Below are positions 28,522 through 37,509 of a DNA stretch of 64,000 bases, piece by piece. A program made the position numbers and the translations under genes. The DNA comes from CBFHMJ01 sp965656875 (GTDB taxonomy: Bacteria; Pseudomonadota; Gammaproteobacteria; Enterobacterales; Alteromonadaceae). The DNA is taken from positions 20,367 through 84,366 of the forward strand of contig CBFHMJ010000001.1 in assembly GCA_965656875.1 (NCBI GenBank), read 5' to 3'. Numbering within the stretch: position 1 is the first letter of the stretch; every line of letters starts with the position of its first letter. A model generated the notes under the pieces. It was given only the letters and a program-made list of their open reading frames with translations, did not search any database and had not been told where the DNA came from.

Positions 28522-30271
28522 TATTCTGCCTCCTTGCACTTAACACCGTCTGCGTTTCCTCAAAATTATCAGGTGGAACATTCAGTATTTGGAGTGCGCC
28601 AGCCATCACTTCAGAGAAAACAGGCGCAGCAACTTCACCGCCATGATAATAATCACCATCGGGATCATTGATCATAATGACAACGGCCAGCTCTGGATTT
28701 GTCACCGGTGCGACACCTGCGAAAATCCCAACATAATCATCACCATAACCACCAGCTACGGCTTTAATTGAGGTGCCTGTCTTACCTGCGACACGATATC
28801 CCATAACATTTGCGCGTTTTCCCGTGCCGCCTTTTTCAACAACGGACTCCATCATCTCCAGCACGTTACCCGTAACACCCTCAGTAAAAATACGCTCTCC
28901 CGGCTCGGCAACTTCTTGTTTAACGATCTTCAACGGCTGACTAACGCCATCATTGCCCAGAATGGAATACATTTTTGCCAGTTGAACCGTTGTTACGCCC
29001 AACCCATAGCCAAAAGATAACGTAGCTAATTCAAAGTCAGACCAACGATGTCTGTCACCAAACAAACCATAGCTCTCACCAATAAGTTCAAGCCCGGTCG
29101 TGTTACCAAATCCCATTGAATAAAACATATCGAGGAAAAAAGGTTTTGGCATCGATAACGCCAGGTGAGTCACACCAACATTACTGGATTTCTGAATAAC
29201 GCCACGTAAGGACAACGGGCCATAATTTCTTGAGTCCGTAACGCGACTTCCACCTACGATCATCCAACCAGGTGAAGTATCTATCACGGCATCTTTTTGA
29301 TAAGACCCAAACTCCAGCGCACTTAAGACAGCCAGCGGTTTTACGGTAGACCCCGGCTCAAATACATCGGTGATTGCACGGTTGCGGAAACGATGAGCTT
29401 CCACGCCCTGTCGATTGTTAGGATTAAATGAAGGTGAGTTTGCCAGCGCGAGAATTTCGCCATTTTTGACATTTACGACAACAGCAGAGCCTGACGTTGC
29501 GCCGAAAGAAGCAACTGCCGTTTTTAACGCTTTATACGTAACAGACTGGATGCGCTGATCAATCGTTAATACCACATCAGCAGGCTTAACTTTATCTTCC
29601 TGATCAATAACTTCGATCTCACGGCCACGCGCATCTTTTCGAATAGTTCGTTTACCAGCACTACCTGTCAGCTGTTCATTGAAAGACTTTTCAACGCCTT
29701 CAATTCCCTGCCCATCAATATTAGTAAAGCCCACAATGTGGGCTGTAATTTCTCCGTCAGGGTAATACCGTCTTGATTCTTTTCTTAAGTAGATGCCGGG
29801 AATTTTTAGTTGTCGGACATACTCGGCCATTGCAGGTTCAACCTGACGCTTGAGATACATAAAACGGCGAGTAGGATTAGAGACGATATTATCGGTGAGT
29901 TTTTGTCGATTCAGATGAAGAACATCGACCAATGCATTCCAGCGGTCATCCTTCGCCAGTCGGACACCACTGCTCTGTACATAATCGTTAATAATTTTAG
30001 GGTCAGCCCAAATTGCATTAACCGGTATACTGACAGCAAGTTCCTGACCATTACGATCCAGAATCATGCCACGTTCAACATCGCGAGATTTGGTTCTTAC
30101 AGTTCGTTGATCGCCTTTTCGGATCAAATCATCAGCCTGAACTACCTGAAGCCAGAAGAAACGGGCAATCAAAGCAACAAACACCATCACGACGCCAGCA
30201 ACAACGACTACAAACCGCCATTGTCCAACTGGTTGTGGTGCTTTATTTCTGGTTGCGCCGGTTCTTGTCAT
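28514..30271 (-). CDS. ftsI: Peptidoglycan transpeptidase FtsI (PBP3)
   Basis: FtsI crosslinks septal peptidoglycan. The 585-residue class B penicillin-binding protein has a membrane anchor at about residues 21-44, the PBP dimer domain, and the transpeptidase motifs STVK (active-site Ser), SSN and KTGT. It lies between ftsL and murE with only one base between it and ftsL. It partners with FtsW from the same operon. Confidence 0.97.
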   Translation of the reverse strand: MTRTGATRNKAPQPVGQWRFVVVVAGVVMVFVALIARFFWLQVVQADDLIRKGDQRTVRTKSRDVERGMILDRNGQELAVSIPVNAIWADPKIINDYVQSSGVRLAKDDRWNALVDVLHLNRQKLTDNIVSNPTRRFMYLKRQVEPAMAEYVRQLKIPGIYLRKESRRYYPDGEITAHIVGFTNIDGQGIEGVEKSFNEQLTGSAGKRTIRKDARGREIEVIDQEDKVKPADVVLTIDQRIQSVTYKALKTAVASFGATSGSAVVVNVKNGEILALANSPSFNPNNRQGVEAHRFRNRAITDVFEPGSTVKPLAVLSALEFGSYQKDAVIDTSPGWMIVGGSRVTDSRNYGPLSLRGVIQKSSNVGVTHLALSMPKPFFLDMFYSMGFGNTTGLELIGESYGLFGDRHRWSDFELATLSFGYGLGVTTVQLAKMYSILGNDGVSQPLKIVKQEVAEPGERIFTEGVTGNVLEMMESVVEKGGTGKRANVMGYRVAGKTGTSIKAVAGGYGDDYVGIFAGVAPVTNPELAVVIMINDPDGDYYHGGEVAAPVFSEVMAGALQILNVPPDNFEETQTVLSARRQNNV

Positions 30272-30272
30272 A

Positions 30273-30602
30273 TTAAAGTTTCACTACCACTTCCTGAGCG
30301 GGTTTCGGTCTGAACATGTCGAGTTTTCTGATAGCGACATCTTCAACTCTTGAATGCTCAGCCAGTGTTCTCTGCTCTAAAATTAAATGTCTCCATTCCA
30401 CATCTAATGCATCTCGTGCCTGCATCAGTTTGTCCTGTTCAATCACTTTCTGTCGGCTTTGGTATGACACCTGAACAACTGCCAGTGCCGTCACACAATT
30501 AATTAACAGCAGTACAATTAAGCCTTTTTGCCGGATGAGGTCACTAAAGACTTCACCCGGCACACTAATTTTTTGATTCGACGCTTTGCGTGAACCTGCC
30601 AT
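30273..30602 (-). CDS. ftsL: Cell division protein FtsL
   Basis: FtsL is a small bitopic protein that forms the FtsQLB complex. The 109-residue protein has a basic N-terminus, a membrane helix at about 27-46 and a periplasmic coiled coil (about 50-85) ending with the RVEDVAIRKLDMFRP stretch. Sequence conservation is low in this family; position between rsmH and ftsI secures the call. It overlaps the rsmH stop by one base. Confidence 0.93.
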   Translation of the reverse strand: MAGSRKASNQKISVPGEVFSDLIRQKGLIVLLLINCVTALAVVQVSYQSRQKVIEQDKLMQARDALDVEWRHLILEQRTLAEHSRVEDVAIRKLDMFRPKPAQEVVVKL

Positions 30603-31537
30603 CAGGCAATACGCTCCGCAATTCTGAGCACTGAGCTTCTTGCTCGCGTGTTATGTTTAACTTCTTCAGTACCCGGCTTGATCGCTTTACCGATTGTCTT
30701 CATCCGAATGCCCTGATTTAACTGTTCTTCTGTCAGCGGTAAGCCACGCGGGACAACTAATCCTTTACTCTGGCTACGCATAAACTGCTTAACAATGCGA
30801 TCTTCCAGAGAATGGAAGCTGATAACGACTAATCGCCCACCCGGCTTTAATACATCAAGCGCCGCATTAAGTGCGTCGGTAATTTCATCCAGCTCTTTAT
30901 TTACAAAGATTCGAATGGCCTGGAAACTTCGAGTTGCCGGATGCTTTTTGTCTTCTTTTCGTGGAACGGCTTCATCGACCAGATCAGCAAGCTGCTTTGT
31001 CGTTGTCAGCGGTTCAACAACCCGACGTTCTACAATGGCACGGGCAATTCGTTTGGAAAATTTTTCTTCGCCATAATTCTTTAATACCCAGGCGATATCT
31101 TTTTCTTCTGCATAAGCCAGCCAGTCAGCAGCACTTTCACCCGACGAATTATCCATCCGCATATCAAGCGGACCGTCACGTAAAAAACTGAAACCACGTT
31201 CGGCCTGATCTAATTGAGGAGAAGAAACACCCAAATCCAGCAAAATACCGTCAACCTGACCAACAATGTCATGCTGTTCTGCAACTTGCTGCATATGAGA
31301 AAAAGGAGAGTGTGTAATTGAAAAGCGAGGATCAGCCGCATATTTTTCTGCAGCTTTAATAGCAGAGAGATCTCTGTCGATTGCGAACAAGCGGCCATTA
31401 TCACCCAGACGAGATAAAATCCCCCCCGAGTGACCACCACGACCAAACGTCCCATCTATATATGTGCCGTCAGCTTTTATCGCCAGTCCATCAAGGGACT
31501 CGTCGAACAGTACTGACAGATGTTGCTCTCCAGCCAT
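30602..31537 (-). CDS. rsmH: 16S rRNA (cytosine-1402-N4)-methyltransferase RsmH
   Basis: RsmH (MraW) methylates N4 of C1402 in 16S rRNA; RsmI, encoded nearby, methylates the 2'-OH of the same nucleotide. The 311-residue protein has the SAM-binding motif DGTFGRGGHSGGIL, ILLDLGVSSPQLDQAERGFS and the C-terminal VKHNTRARSSVLRIAER. It follows mraZ by 27 bases. Confidence 0.97.
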   Translation of the reverse strand: MAGEQHLSVLFDESLDGLAIKADGTYIDGTFGRGGHSGGILSRLGDNGRLFAIDRDLSAIKAAEKYAADPRFSITHSPFSHMQQVAEQHDIVGQVDGILLDLGVSSPQLDQAERGFSFLRDGPLDMRMDNSSGESAADWLAYAEEKDIAWVLKNYGEEKFSKRIARAIVERRVVEPLTTTKQLADLVDEAVPRKEDKKHPATRSFQAIRIFVNKELDEITDALNAALDVLKPGGRLVVISFHSLEDRIVKQFMRSQSKGLVVPRGLPLTEEQLNQGIRMKTIGKAIKPGTEEVKHNTRARSSVLRIAERIA

Positions 31538-31564
31538 TATTATTGTCTATATAAGTTATTTAAG

Positions 31565-32023
31565 TTAGAAAGAAAAATCTTCAAGCCGTTCGGTTAATTC
31601 AAAGCCGCCAGCTTGTTCCATTTCAATATCTTCGGCAATTTGTGTATTCCATGTTGCTTCATTCCAGATTTCAAACTTGTTTAACTGGCCAACCAACATC
31701 GCTTGTTTTTCCAGTTGAATATGCTTTCGAAGAACCGGTGACAGTAGCAAACGCCCGTTTTTATCCATTTCACATTCGTGCGCAAAACCCAGAAGTAATC
31801 GCTGAATACGTCGTTCATGAGGATTCATATTAGATAGTCGACGCAAACGAGCCTCAACATCTTCCCACTCAGGTAACGGATAAAGCAGTAAACAGCTTTG
31901 ATGGATATCTATCGTGCAGACCAATGCCCCGTCACAATCATCCAACAACGAATTTCTATACCGGGTAGGTATAGCCATCCGTCCTTTACTGTCGATTGAA
32001 ATTGCATTAGCGCCACGAAACAT
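31565..32023 (-). CDS. mraZ: Transcriptional regulator MraZ
   Basis: MraZ is an AbrB-fold DNA-binding protein that controls the dcw operon it heads. The 152-residue protein has two MraZ repeats, the first with FRGANAISIDSKGRMAIPTR and the second with ECEMDKNGRLLLSPVLRKH. Four evenly spaced MraZ boxes lie about 100 bases upstream, so autoregulation is very likely. Confidence 0.96.
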   Translation of the reverse strand: MFRGANAISIDSKGRMAIPTRYRNSLLDDCDGALVCTIDIHQSCLLLYPLPEWEDVEARLRRLSNMNPHERRIQRLLLGFAHECEMDKNGRLLLSPVLRKHIQLEKQAMLVGQLNKFEIWNEATWNTQIAEDIEMEQAGGFELTERLEDFSF

Positions 32024-32120
32024 TAGCGTTCTCTGTCCTGTTAGTGATCATTACCGCTACCCGATTCAGGTATGAGCGAAAAATGATCCCCACTTTTAGT
32101 CTTCGAATTGTTGATTTAAT

Positions 32121-32156
32121 CCACTATGATCCACAATAAACCACAAATTCCCACAA
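32121..32156 (-). promoter_or_regulatory. MraZ operator: four 10-bp-spaced boxes
   Basis: The plus strand shows ccac at exactly 32121, 32131, 32141 and 32151, which reads as four GTGG boxes with 10-base periodicity on the minus strand (TGTGGGAATT, TGTGGTTTAT, TGTGGATCAT, AGTGGATTAA). MraZ is known to bind direct repeats of this type with this spacing in front of mraZ. The usual count is three or four. This places the dcw promoter Pmra next to 32121-32156. Confidence 0.88.
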
Positions 32157-32523
32157 TCGTTCAGTTTAAGGAGAGACCTGCAAATTTGCAAGGCTATAAA
32201 CCAGCGGAAATCTTGCTTTTTACCGCCTGAATCCTCAACGATAGAGTTAGTGCAGATTAACTCCATGAAATAGCAGGTTTTAACGCAACCTTAGTTATCA
32301 AACGATGATTAAATAAACAATAAAAAGATTTATCAGGCACATTGATCACAGGATCATTAACACCTGAAAGCATGATTATTTAACCAGTATTGGAGAGGTA
32401 ATACTTGTTTCTTTGAGGTGGTAAAAAGTGGAGCCATTAGGGTAGTTTTTGAAGGTGAGGTGGAGAAGCTTGCCAATATCAATCTTTAGCTACAGCTGAG
32501 CTGTCGTAATTTTCGAATTGTTT
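32157..32523. other. Non-coding stretch between mraZ operator and RNase P RNA
   Basis: This region holds no open frame that looks coding. At 32418-32434 the plus strand has two GTGG boxes spaced by 10 bases, in the opposite orientation to the main MraZ operator. Otherwise it is AT-rich leader or spacer sequence upstream of the dcw operon. Confidence 0.4.
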
Positions 32524-32551
32524 GAGGCCCTGATACTGACATCAGGGCCTC
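32524..32551. other. Strong stem-loop 3' of RNase P RNA
   Basis: A perfect 11-bp stem (GAGGCCCTGAT at 32524-32534 with ATCAGGGCCTC at 32541-32551) encloses a 6-base loop. It lies just beyond the 3' end of the RNase P RNA gene. On the minus strand it is followed by AAACAATT rather than a T run, so it may act as a processing or stabilising hairpin for rnpB. On the plus strand it is followed by TTTATATAA and resembles a weak terminator. Confidence 0.6.
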
Positions 32552-32563
32552 TTTATATAATGT

Positions 32564-32908
<345 letters not shown>

Positions 32909-32951
32909 CGGGCAAGTCTACAGGAATTCACTGTATGGTCCACAAAAATTT

Positions 32952-33794
32952 TTATTTGTTATCGACCTCAAGACCAAACTTGTATACAGCGTTTTTCTTT
33001 AAACCATGAATATCAGCAACTATCGCAGCTGCTTTTTTCAATGGTAACTCATCCACCAGTCGAGCCAGCAGTGTCTGTGCATCATCAGAAATTTCTTCTT
33101 TGTTTTTTGCGACTGGTGCAAGCATCAACACCATTTCACCTTTGGTATTGTCTTCACTGGACTGCAACCATGCTAATAATTCGCCCGTAGTGCCAGAGAA
33201 AAAACGTTCCCAGGTTTTAGTGATTTCTTTAGCTAAAACCACGTTTCGTGCATCACCAGATACAGCTATCAAATCTTTCATGCTGTCAATCACGCGCCTT
33301 GGGCTTTCATACACCACAGATGTACCCGGTAGTTCACAAGTTTCCTGATAGAAATCCATTCTGGCTTTTGTTTTAGCGGGTACAAACCCCAGAAAAGAAA
33401 ACTGGTCCGTAGGCAATCCCGAGCAACTTAAGGCTGCAATCGCGGCACAAGGGCCAGGAATCGGCACCACTTTTAATTGTTCTGCACGACAATGATTAAC
33501 CACGGTGTAACCTGGATCACTGATCAATGGGGTTCCTGCATCAGAGACCAGCGCGACATTTTTCCCTGCTTTCAACCAGTTGATCAATAAATCAACTTTT
33601 TGCTTTTCATTATGATCATGAAAAGCTGTCGTTTTGGTTGATACATTAAAGTGGGTCAGCAGTTTTGCCGTATGACGAGTATCCTCTGCCGCGATAATAT
33701 CAACATCTTTCAATGTTTGAATGGCTCTGAACGATATATCATCCAGATTACCGATAGGTGTCGCGACAATGAATAGTTGACCAGGTGTTTGCAT
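32952..33794 (-). CDS. rsmI: 16S rRNA (cytidine-1402-2'-O)-methyltransferase RsmI
   Basis: RsmI methylates the 2'-OH of C1402 in 16S rRNA. The 280-residue protein has the tetrapyrrole methylase-fold signatures LFIVATPIGNLDDIS, AAEDTRHTAKLL, VALVSDAGTPLISDPGY and IPGPCAAIAAL. It is divergent from lpoA, with a 191-base gap between them that contains both promoters. Confidence 0.96.
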   Translation of the reverse strand: MQTPGQLFIVATPIGNLDDISFRAIQTLKDVDIIAAEDTRHTAKLLTHFNVSTKTTAFHDHNEKQKVDLLINWLKAGKNVALVSDAGTPLISDPGYTVVNHCRAEQLKVVPIPGPCAAIAALSCSGLPTDQFSFLGFVPAKTKARMDFYQETCELPGTSVVYESPRRVIDSMKDLIAVSGDARNVVLAKEITKTWERFFSGTTGELLAWLQSSEDNTKGEMVLMLAPVAKNKEEISDDAQTLLARLVDELPLKKAAAIVADIHGLKKNAVYKFGLEVDNK

Positions 33795-33985
33795 TTAATG
33801 ATTTACTCTGATTGAGGTTATATGATCGTGAACGTACAATACTTGCCAATGTTCGGAGCGAGTAGTCCCGGCATATTCTATAGTTATGAATTCTGTGGTT
33901 AAAAGAGTCTGGTGTTTTCAAAACGTTGAGCTTTAACCATGCATTATCAGTTTAGGGCAAATAGAGCGGACGGTATTGTATCCTG

Positions 33986-35803
33986 ATGTCATTCACTATG
34001 CGTTATAGCTTTTCCATAATTTTTATTTTTTTCCTGCTTTCAATGTCGGGCTGCCAGTCTACAACTAAAAAGCGCGTCAATAATACACAGACAAATCAAT
34101 CTCAGACGACCCAAAGCAGTGCAGTAAAAAATACCGCTGAACCTGTCATCAGTAAAACGCCTGTTGAATCTGCGTTTGAACGACTTGAATTTTACCTTTC
34201 AACAGCTCAGCTACAAAAAGCACAGGTGCTTTCAAATGCACTGAGTCAGCAACCACTTAGCCCTGCAGAAGCCGTTCAACTTCGCCTGCACAATGCATCA
34301 TTATTATTAAGTAATGACCAATATACCGAAGCAGAAGCGTTGCTGGTCTCTACATTACCTACGGATCGAGTTCAGTTAAAAACCAAATTTATGCTGCAAC
34401 TGCAGATTTATCAGGCTAGTGAACAGCACGTAAAGGCAATAACCACATTATTTCAGCTAATGGATCAATTTAACGACAGTATTTCCGCTGAAATACTGGC
34501 ACAAACCTGGTTCCACCTGAATCAATTACCTGAATTAACCTTACGTCAGTTCGAAACAGAATATAGCAGCACCGCTCAAGCGTGGATTAATCTGGCGATA
34601 TTAGTTCGACAGCATATTGGCGATCCGGTCGAACTCCACGAATCCCTTAAACGATGGCAGCAACAATTCCCGGATCATCCACCCATAGATCGATTACCAC
34701 AGGATGTGCAACACGCACTCACCGTACAACCCTGGAATCCCGAGAAAGTCGCGGTACTATTACCGTTTACAGGAAAATATCGCCGCCAGGCTCTGGCGAT
34801 TCGTAATGGTCTTTTAACGGCCAATCAACGACAGAATCGTCAACTCACCTTTATTAACAGTCACTTAGACTTTCAGAATATGAAAGAAGAGATAGCCTCT
34901 TTATCGCCAGATTTCGTCATTGGCCCGTTACTTAAAGAGACCATAGATCGGTATACAGCAGATGAGTATCTGCAAACAATTCCTACTCTCTTTCTGAATA
35001 CTCCTCAACAAAAAGCCGAGCTGACTGACTTCTACTATTTCGGATTAAATCCCGACGATGAGATCGAGCAATTAGCATTGTTGCTCCGCGAGAAAAATAT
35101 TCAGTTTCCTGCCGTGGTCGCTGCCAACAACTCTCAAGGCGTACGTTTGAGTAACCAGTTTGCCGCACTTTGGAAGGCCTTTAGTCCTCAACAGGCAGAC
35201 GCAGAACAATTGTACTTTTCCAATAAACAGGAAATGCAGACCGCAATAAAAGATCTGATGGACGTCACTCCCAGTAAAGACCGTATTAAAACCATTGAAC
35301 GTATCATCAAAGTGCCATTAAAGACTGAAGCTCGAAATCGTCGTGATCTGGATGCGATTATCTTGATAGCCAACCCGATTCAAACGAGACTGCTCAAACC
35401 CTATATAGATGTGAATACCAGTCCATTTGCGACGCCTCTCCCTGTCTACGCAACATCGAAGAGTCATAGCAGCGAAACAGACAACGTTGACCGACGAGAC
35501 CTGAATGCATTGATCTTTACTGAATTACCCTGGATGCTGCCGCAAAATGATCAGTTCAACCAATATCGCCAGCAGTATCAAGATATCTGGGCTAGTGAAG
35601 ATGAAGATTTACAACGTTTATTTGCACTAGGATTTGACGCATTAGAGAGTATTCCGGCACTGGCACAATTACGCGTCCTGTCCGGTCAGTACATTCAAGG
35701 AATGACGGGGCAGTTGTCTGTTGCACCAGATGGTGTGATCAAACGTCAACATAGCCTTGCTCGCTACACCAGAGGGAAAATTGAAATTATTAAGCGCCAT
35801 TAA
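33986..35803 (+). CDS. lpoA: LpoA, outer membrane lipoprotein activator of PBP1a
   Basis: LpoA (LppC family) is an outer membrane lipoprotein that activates the peptidoglycan synthase PBP1a. The 605-residue protein starts with a lipoprotein signal ending in SMSGC (Cys 23), then a helical TPR-like N-terminal half, then a C-terminal type 1 periplasmic-binding-protein fold starting near PEKVAVLLPFTGKYRRQA. The first Met may be residue 5 instead (33998); no clear ribosome binding site decides. It heads the conserved lpoA-yraN-diaA-dolP block. Confidence 0.92.
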   Translation: MSFTMRYSFSIIFIFFLLSMSGCQSTTKKRVNNTQTNQSQTTQSSAVKNTAEPVISKTPVESAFERLEFYLSTAQLQKAQVLSNALSQQPLSPAEAVQLRLHNASLLLSNDQYTEAEALLVSTLPTDRVQLKTKFMLQLQIYQASEQHVKAITTLFQLMDQFNDSISAEILAQTWFHLNQLPELTLRQFETEYSSTAQAWINLAILVRQHIGDPVELHESLKRWQQQFPDHPPIDRLPQDVQHALTVQPWNPEKVAVLLPFTGKYRRQALAIRNGLLTANQRQNRQLTFINSHLDFQNMKEEIASLSPDFVIGPLLKETIDRYTADEYLQTIPTLFLNTPQQKAELTDFYYFGLNPDDEIEQLALLLREKNIQFPAVVAANNSQGVRLSNQFAALWKAFSPQQADAEQLYFSNKQEMQTAIKDLMDVTPSKDRIKTIERIIKVPLKTEARNRRDLDAIILIANPIQTRLLKPYIDVNTSPFATPLPVYATSKSHSSETDNVDRRDLNALIFTELPWMLPQNDQFNQYRQQYQDIWASEDEDLQRLFALGFDALESIPALAQLRVLSGQYIQGMTGQLSVAPDGVIKRQHSLARYTRGKIEIIKRH

Positions 35804-36191
35804 AAACCTGTACGGTCGCCGTGCTCCTTCGCGTTCAGGTAAGGAAAGACATCCATCAGAGCATGAAGCCAGAGTTTACCTCGAACACGAAGGACTGTTG
35901 TTTCTAACCGGGAATTATAGTTGTCGATACGGAGAGGTCGATCTTATAATGCGCGACGCTGAAACCCTGGTGTTTGTGGAAGTAAAATACAGACGCTCTG
36001 CAGACTGGGGGGGCGCAATAAATGCTGTAACAACAGCCAAGCAACAAAAAATAATTAAAACTGCGCAAACTTATCTGCTTCAAAACCGACTAATACAGAC
36101 AAATGTCCGATTCGATGTAGTAGCAATCACGCATAATCACACTATCGACTGGATAAAAAATGCATTTTCAGCCGAACCCGGCTGGTCTTGA
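35781..36191 (+). CDS. yraN: YraN family protein (UPF0102, nuclease-like fold)
   Basis: YraN proteins have an endonuclease-like fold of unproven function. The core motif YGEVDLIMRD followed by LVFVEVKYRRS matches the E-x-D...E-x-K pattern of that fold. The start is uncertain. A TTG at 35757 opens the frame, but the TTG at 35781 has GAGG five bases upstream and gives 136 residues, close to the family length. Either start overlaps the end of lpoA, so translation is probably coupled. Confidence 0.88.
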   Translation: MKLLSAIKNLYGRRAPSRSGKERHPSEHEARVYLEHEGLLFLTGNYSCRYGEVDLIMRDAETLVFVEVKYRRSADWGGAINAVTTAKQQKIIKTAQTYLLQNRLIQTNVRFDVVAITHNHTIDWIKNAFSAEPGWS

Positions 36192-36232
36192 GTTCGCCAG
36201 ACAACGCAATATGAACAGACTGGAGTCATTAC

Positions 36233-36823
36233 ATGCTGGACCACATAAATACCGCCTATAAAGAATGTATTCAGACATTGATTTCGTCAGGCGATGCCGT
36301 TGCAACCCAGTTGGAGCAATCTGCAACTGCTATGGTCCAGTGCTTATTAAACGGCAATAAAGTGATCACCTGTGGTACGGGTCCATCGTTAATGCTGGCT
36401 AATCACCTGGCTTCTCTGTTAGTGAACTACTTTGAGATTGAACGTCCCTGCCTGCCAGCAATGTGTTTAAATAACACAATGGAAAATATGGCTTTATTTA
36501 GTGACAACTCTACCGATCCATCTGAAGGCTATGCCAGACAAATTCGGGCGCTGGGTCAGGAAAATGATATTCTGATTGCCATTGCACCAACGGGTTATGA
36601 AAAAGCTGTCATTTCAGCAGTTGAAGCATCTCTTACCAAAGATATGATTGTGATCGCTCTGACTGGCGGTGACGGAGGCGAACTGGCAGGGCTACTGGGA
36701 AGCAATGATGTCGAAATCAGAGCACCATCCAATCGCCCGGCCCGTATTATAGAGACCCATTTATTTAATGTTCACTGCCTATGTGAACTTGTTGATAACA
36801 CCTTATTTAATCAGTCTTTTTAA
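36233..36823 (+). CDS. diaA: DiaA-like SIS-domain protein
   Basis: DiaA binds DnaA and promotes timely replication initiation; it is related to the phosphoheptose isomerase GmhA. The 196-residue SIS protein has VITCGTGPSLMLANHLASLL and LIAIAPTGYEKAVISAVEAS. Its place between yraN and dolP is the DiaA position and is the main reason for choosing DiaA over GmhA. GGAG lies seven bases before the ATG. Confidence 0.87.
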   Translation: MLDHINTAYKECIQTLISSGDAVATQLEQSATAMVQCLLNGNKVITCGTGPSLMLANHLASLLVNYFEIERPCLPAMCLNNTMENMALFSDNSTDPSEGYARQIRALGQENDILIAIAPTGYEKAVISAVEASLTKDMIVIALTGGDGGELAGLLGSNDVEIRAPSNRPARIIETHLFNVHCLCELVDNTLFNQSF

Positions 36824-36836
36824 CAGGAGCACGCTG

Positions 36837-37409
36837 ATGAAGTATTCAAGACTATTTGCCGCTCTCGTTGTATTGTCACAACTTCAGGGCTGTGCCGCCG
36901 CCGTTGTTGCCGCAGGCGCAGGCGCTGTTTCAGCAGCAAATGATCGTCGCACCGTTGGCTCTCAAATCGACGACAACACCATTGAGATCACCGCTGAATT
37001 ACGTATTTCTCAATCGGAATCGATCAACAAAAACAGTCATATCAATATTATAAGCGTCAATGGTCAGGTATTAATGGTTGGCCAGACTCCAAACGATTAT
37101 CTGAGAGAACAGGCTCAGAAATTAATTAGTGATATAGACGGGATTGTTGCCGTTCATAACCAGATCAAGATTGGCACACCGACTTCTGTTGGCACACAGA
37201 CCAATGATGTCTGGCTTACTACGAAAGTCAAAACTCAGTTGTTAACCGACGAAAACCTGCCCGGTAATTCAATCAAAGTAGTAACTGAAAACTCAGAAGT
37301 CTTTTTGATGGGTTTAGTGACAAAAGCAGAAGCCGACCAGGCAACCGAAATTGCACGCAATATTTCTGGTGTGACGAAAGTCGTCAAAATCTTCGAATTC
37401 AAAGATTGA
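36837..37409 (+). CDS. dolP: Outer membrane lipoprotein with two BON domains (DolP/YraP)
   Basis: DolP is an outer membrane lipoprotein that binds anionic phospholipids and supports envelope integrity. The 190-residue protein has a signal ending LSQLQGC, an Ala/Gly-rich short linker, and two BON domains (about 45-113 and 122-188; second one with TTKVKTQLLTDENLPGNSIK). The frame is open further upstream to 36768 inside diaA, but AGGAG lies eight bases before the ATG at 36837 and the lipoprotein signal starts there. A strong terminator follows. Confidence 0.93.
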   Translation: MKYSRLFAALVVLSQLQGCAAAVVAAGAGAVSAANDRRTVGSQIDDNTIEITAELRISQSESINKNSHINIISVNGQVLMVGQTPNDYLREQAQKLISDIDGIVAVHNQIKIGTPTSVGTQTNDVWLTTKVKTQLLTDENLPGNSIKVVTENSEVFLMGLVTKAEADQATEIARNISGVTKVVKIFEFKD

Positions 37410-37457
37410 AGGCAATCAATAGATTAAAACGCTGTTTTGATTCTAACGATTGAATAA

Positions 37458-37490
37458 GCAAGAAAGGCGCTATAACAGCGCCTTTCTTGC
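37458..37490. terminator. Bidirectional terminator between dolP and the copper/redox operon
   Basis: A perfect 13-bp stem (GCAAGAAAGGCGC at 37458-37470 with GCGCCTTTCTTGC at 37478-37490) with a 7-base loop lies between two convergent genes. It should terminate the dolP transcript on the plus strand and the five-gene minus-strand operon. Confidence 0.9.
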
Positions 37491-37509
37491 TTAACGATTC
37501 ATTAAACAC

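Noticed and set aside
2158..31833. Many plus-strand frames of 60-145 codons opposite nqr, secA and the dcw genes
   Set aside because: They lie wholly inside well-identified minus-strand genes, show no domain and lack ribosome binding sites.
36233..36823. Calling the SIS-domain gene gmhA
   Set aside because: The gene order yraN-SIS-dolP is the DiaA position and no other heptose genes are nearby; sequence alone does not fully separate the two.
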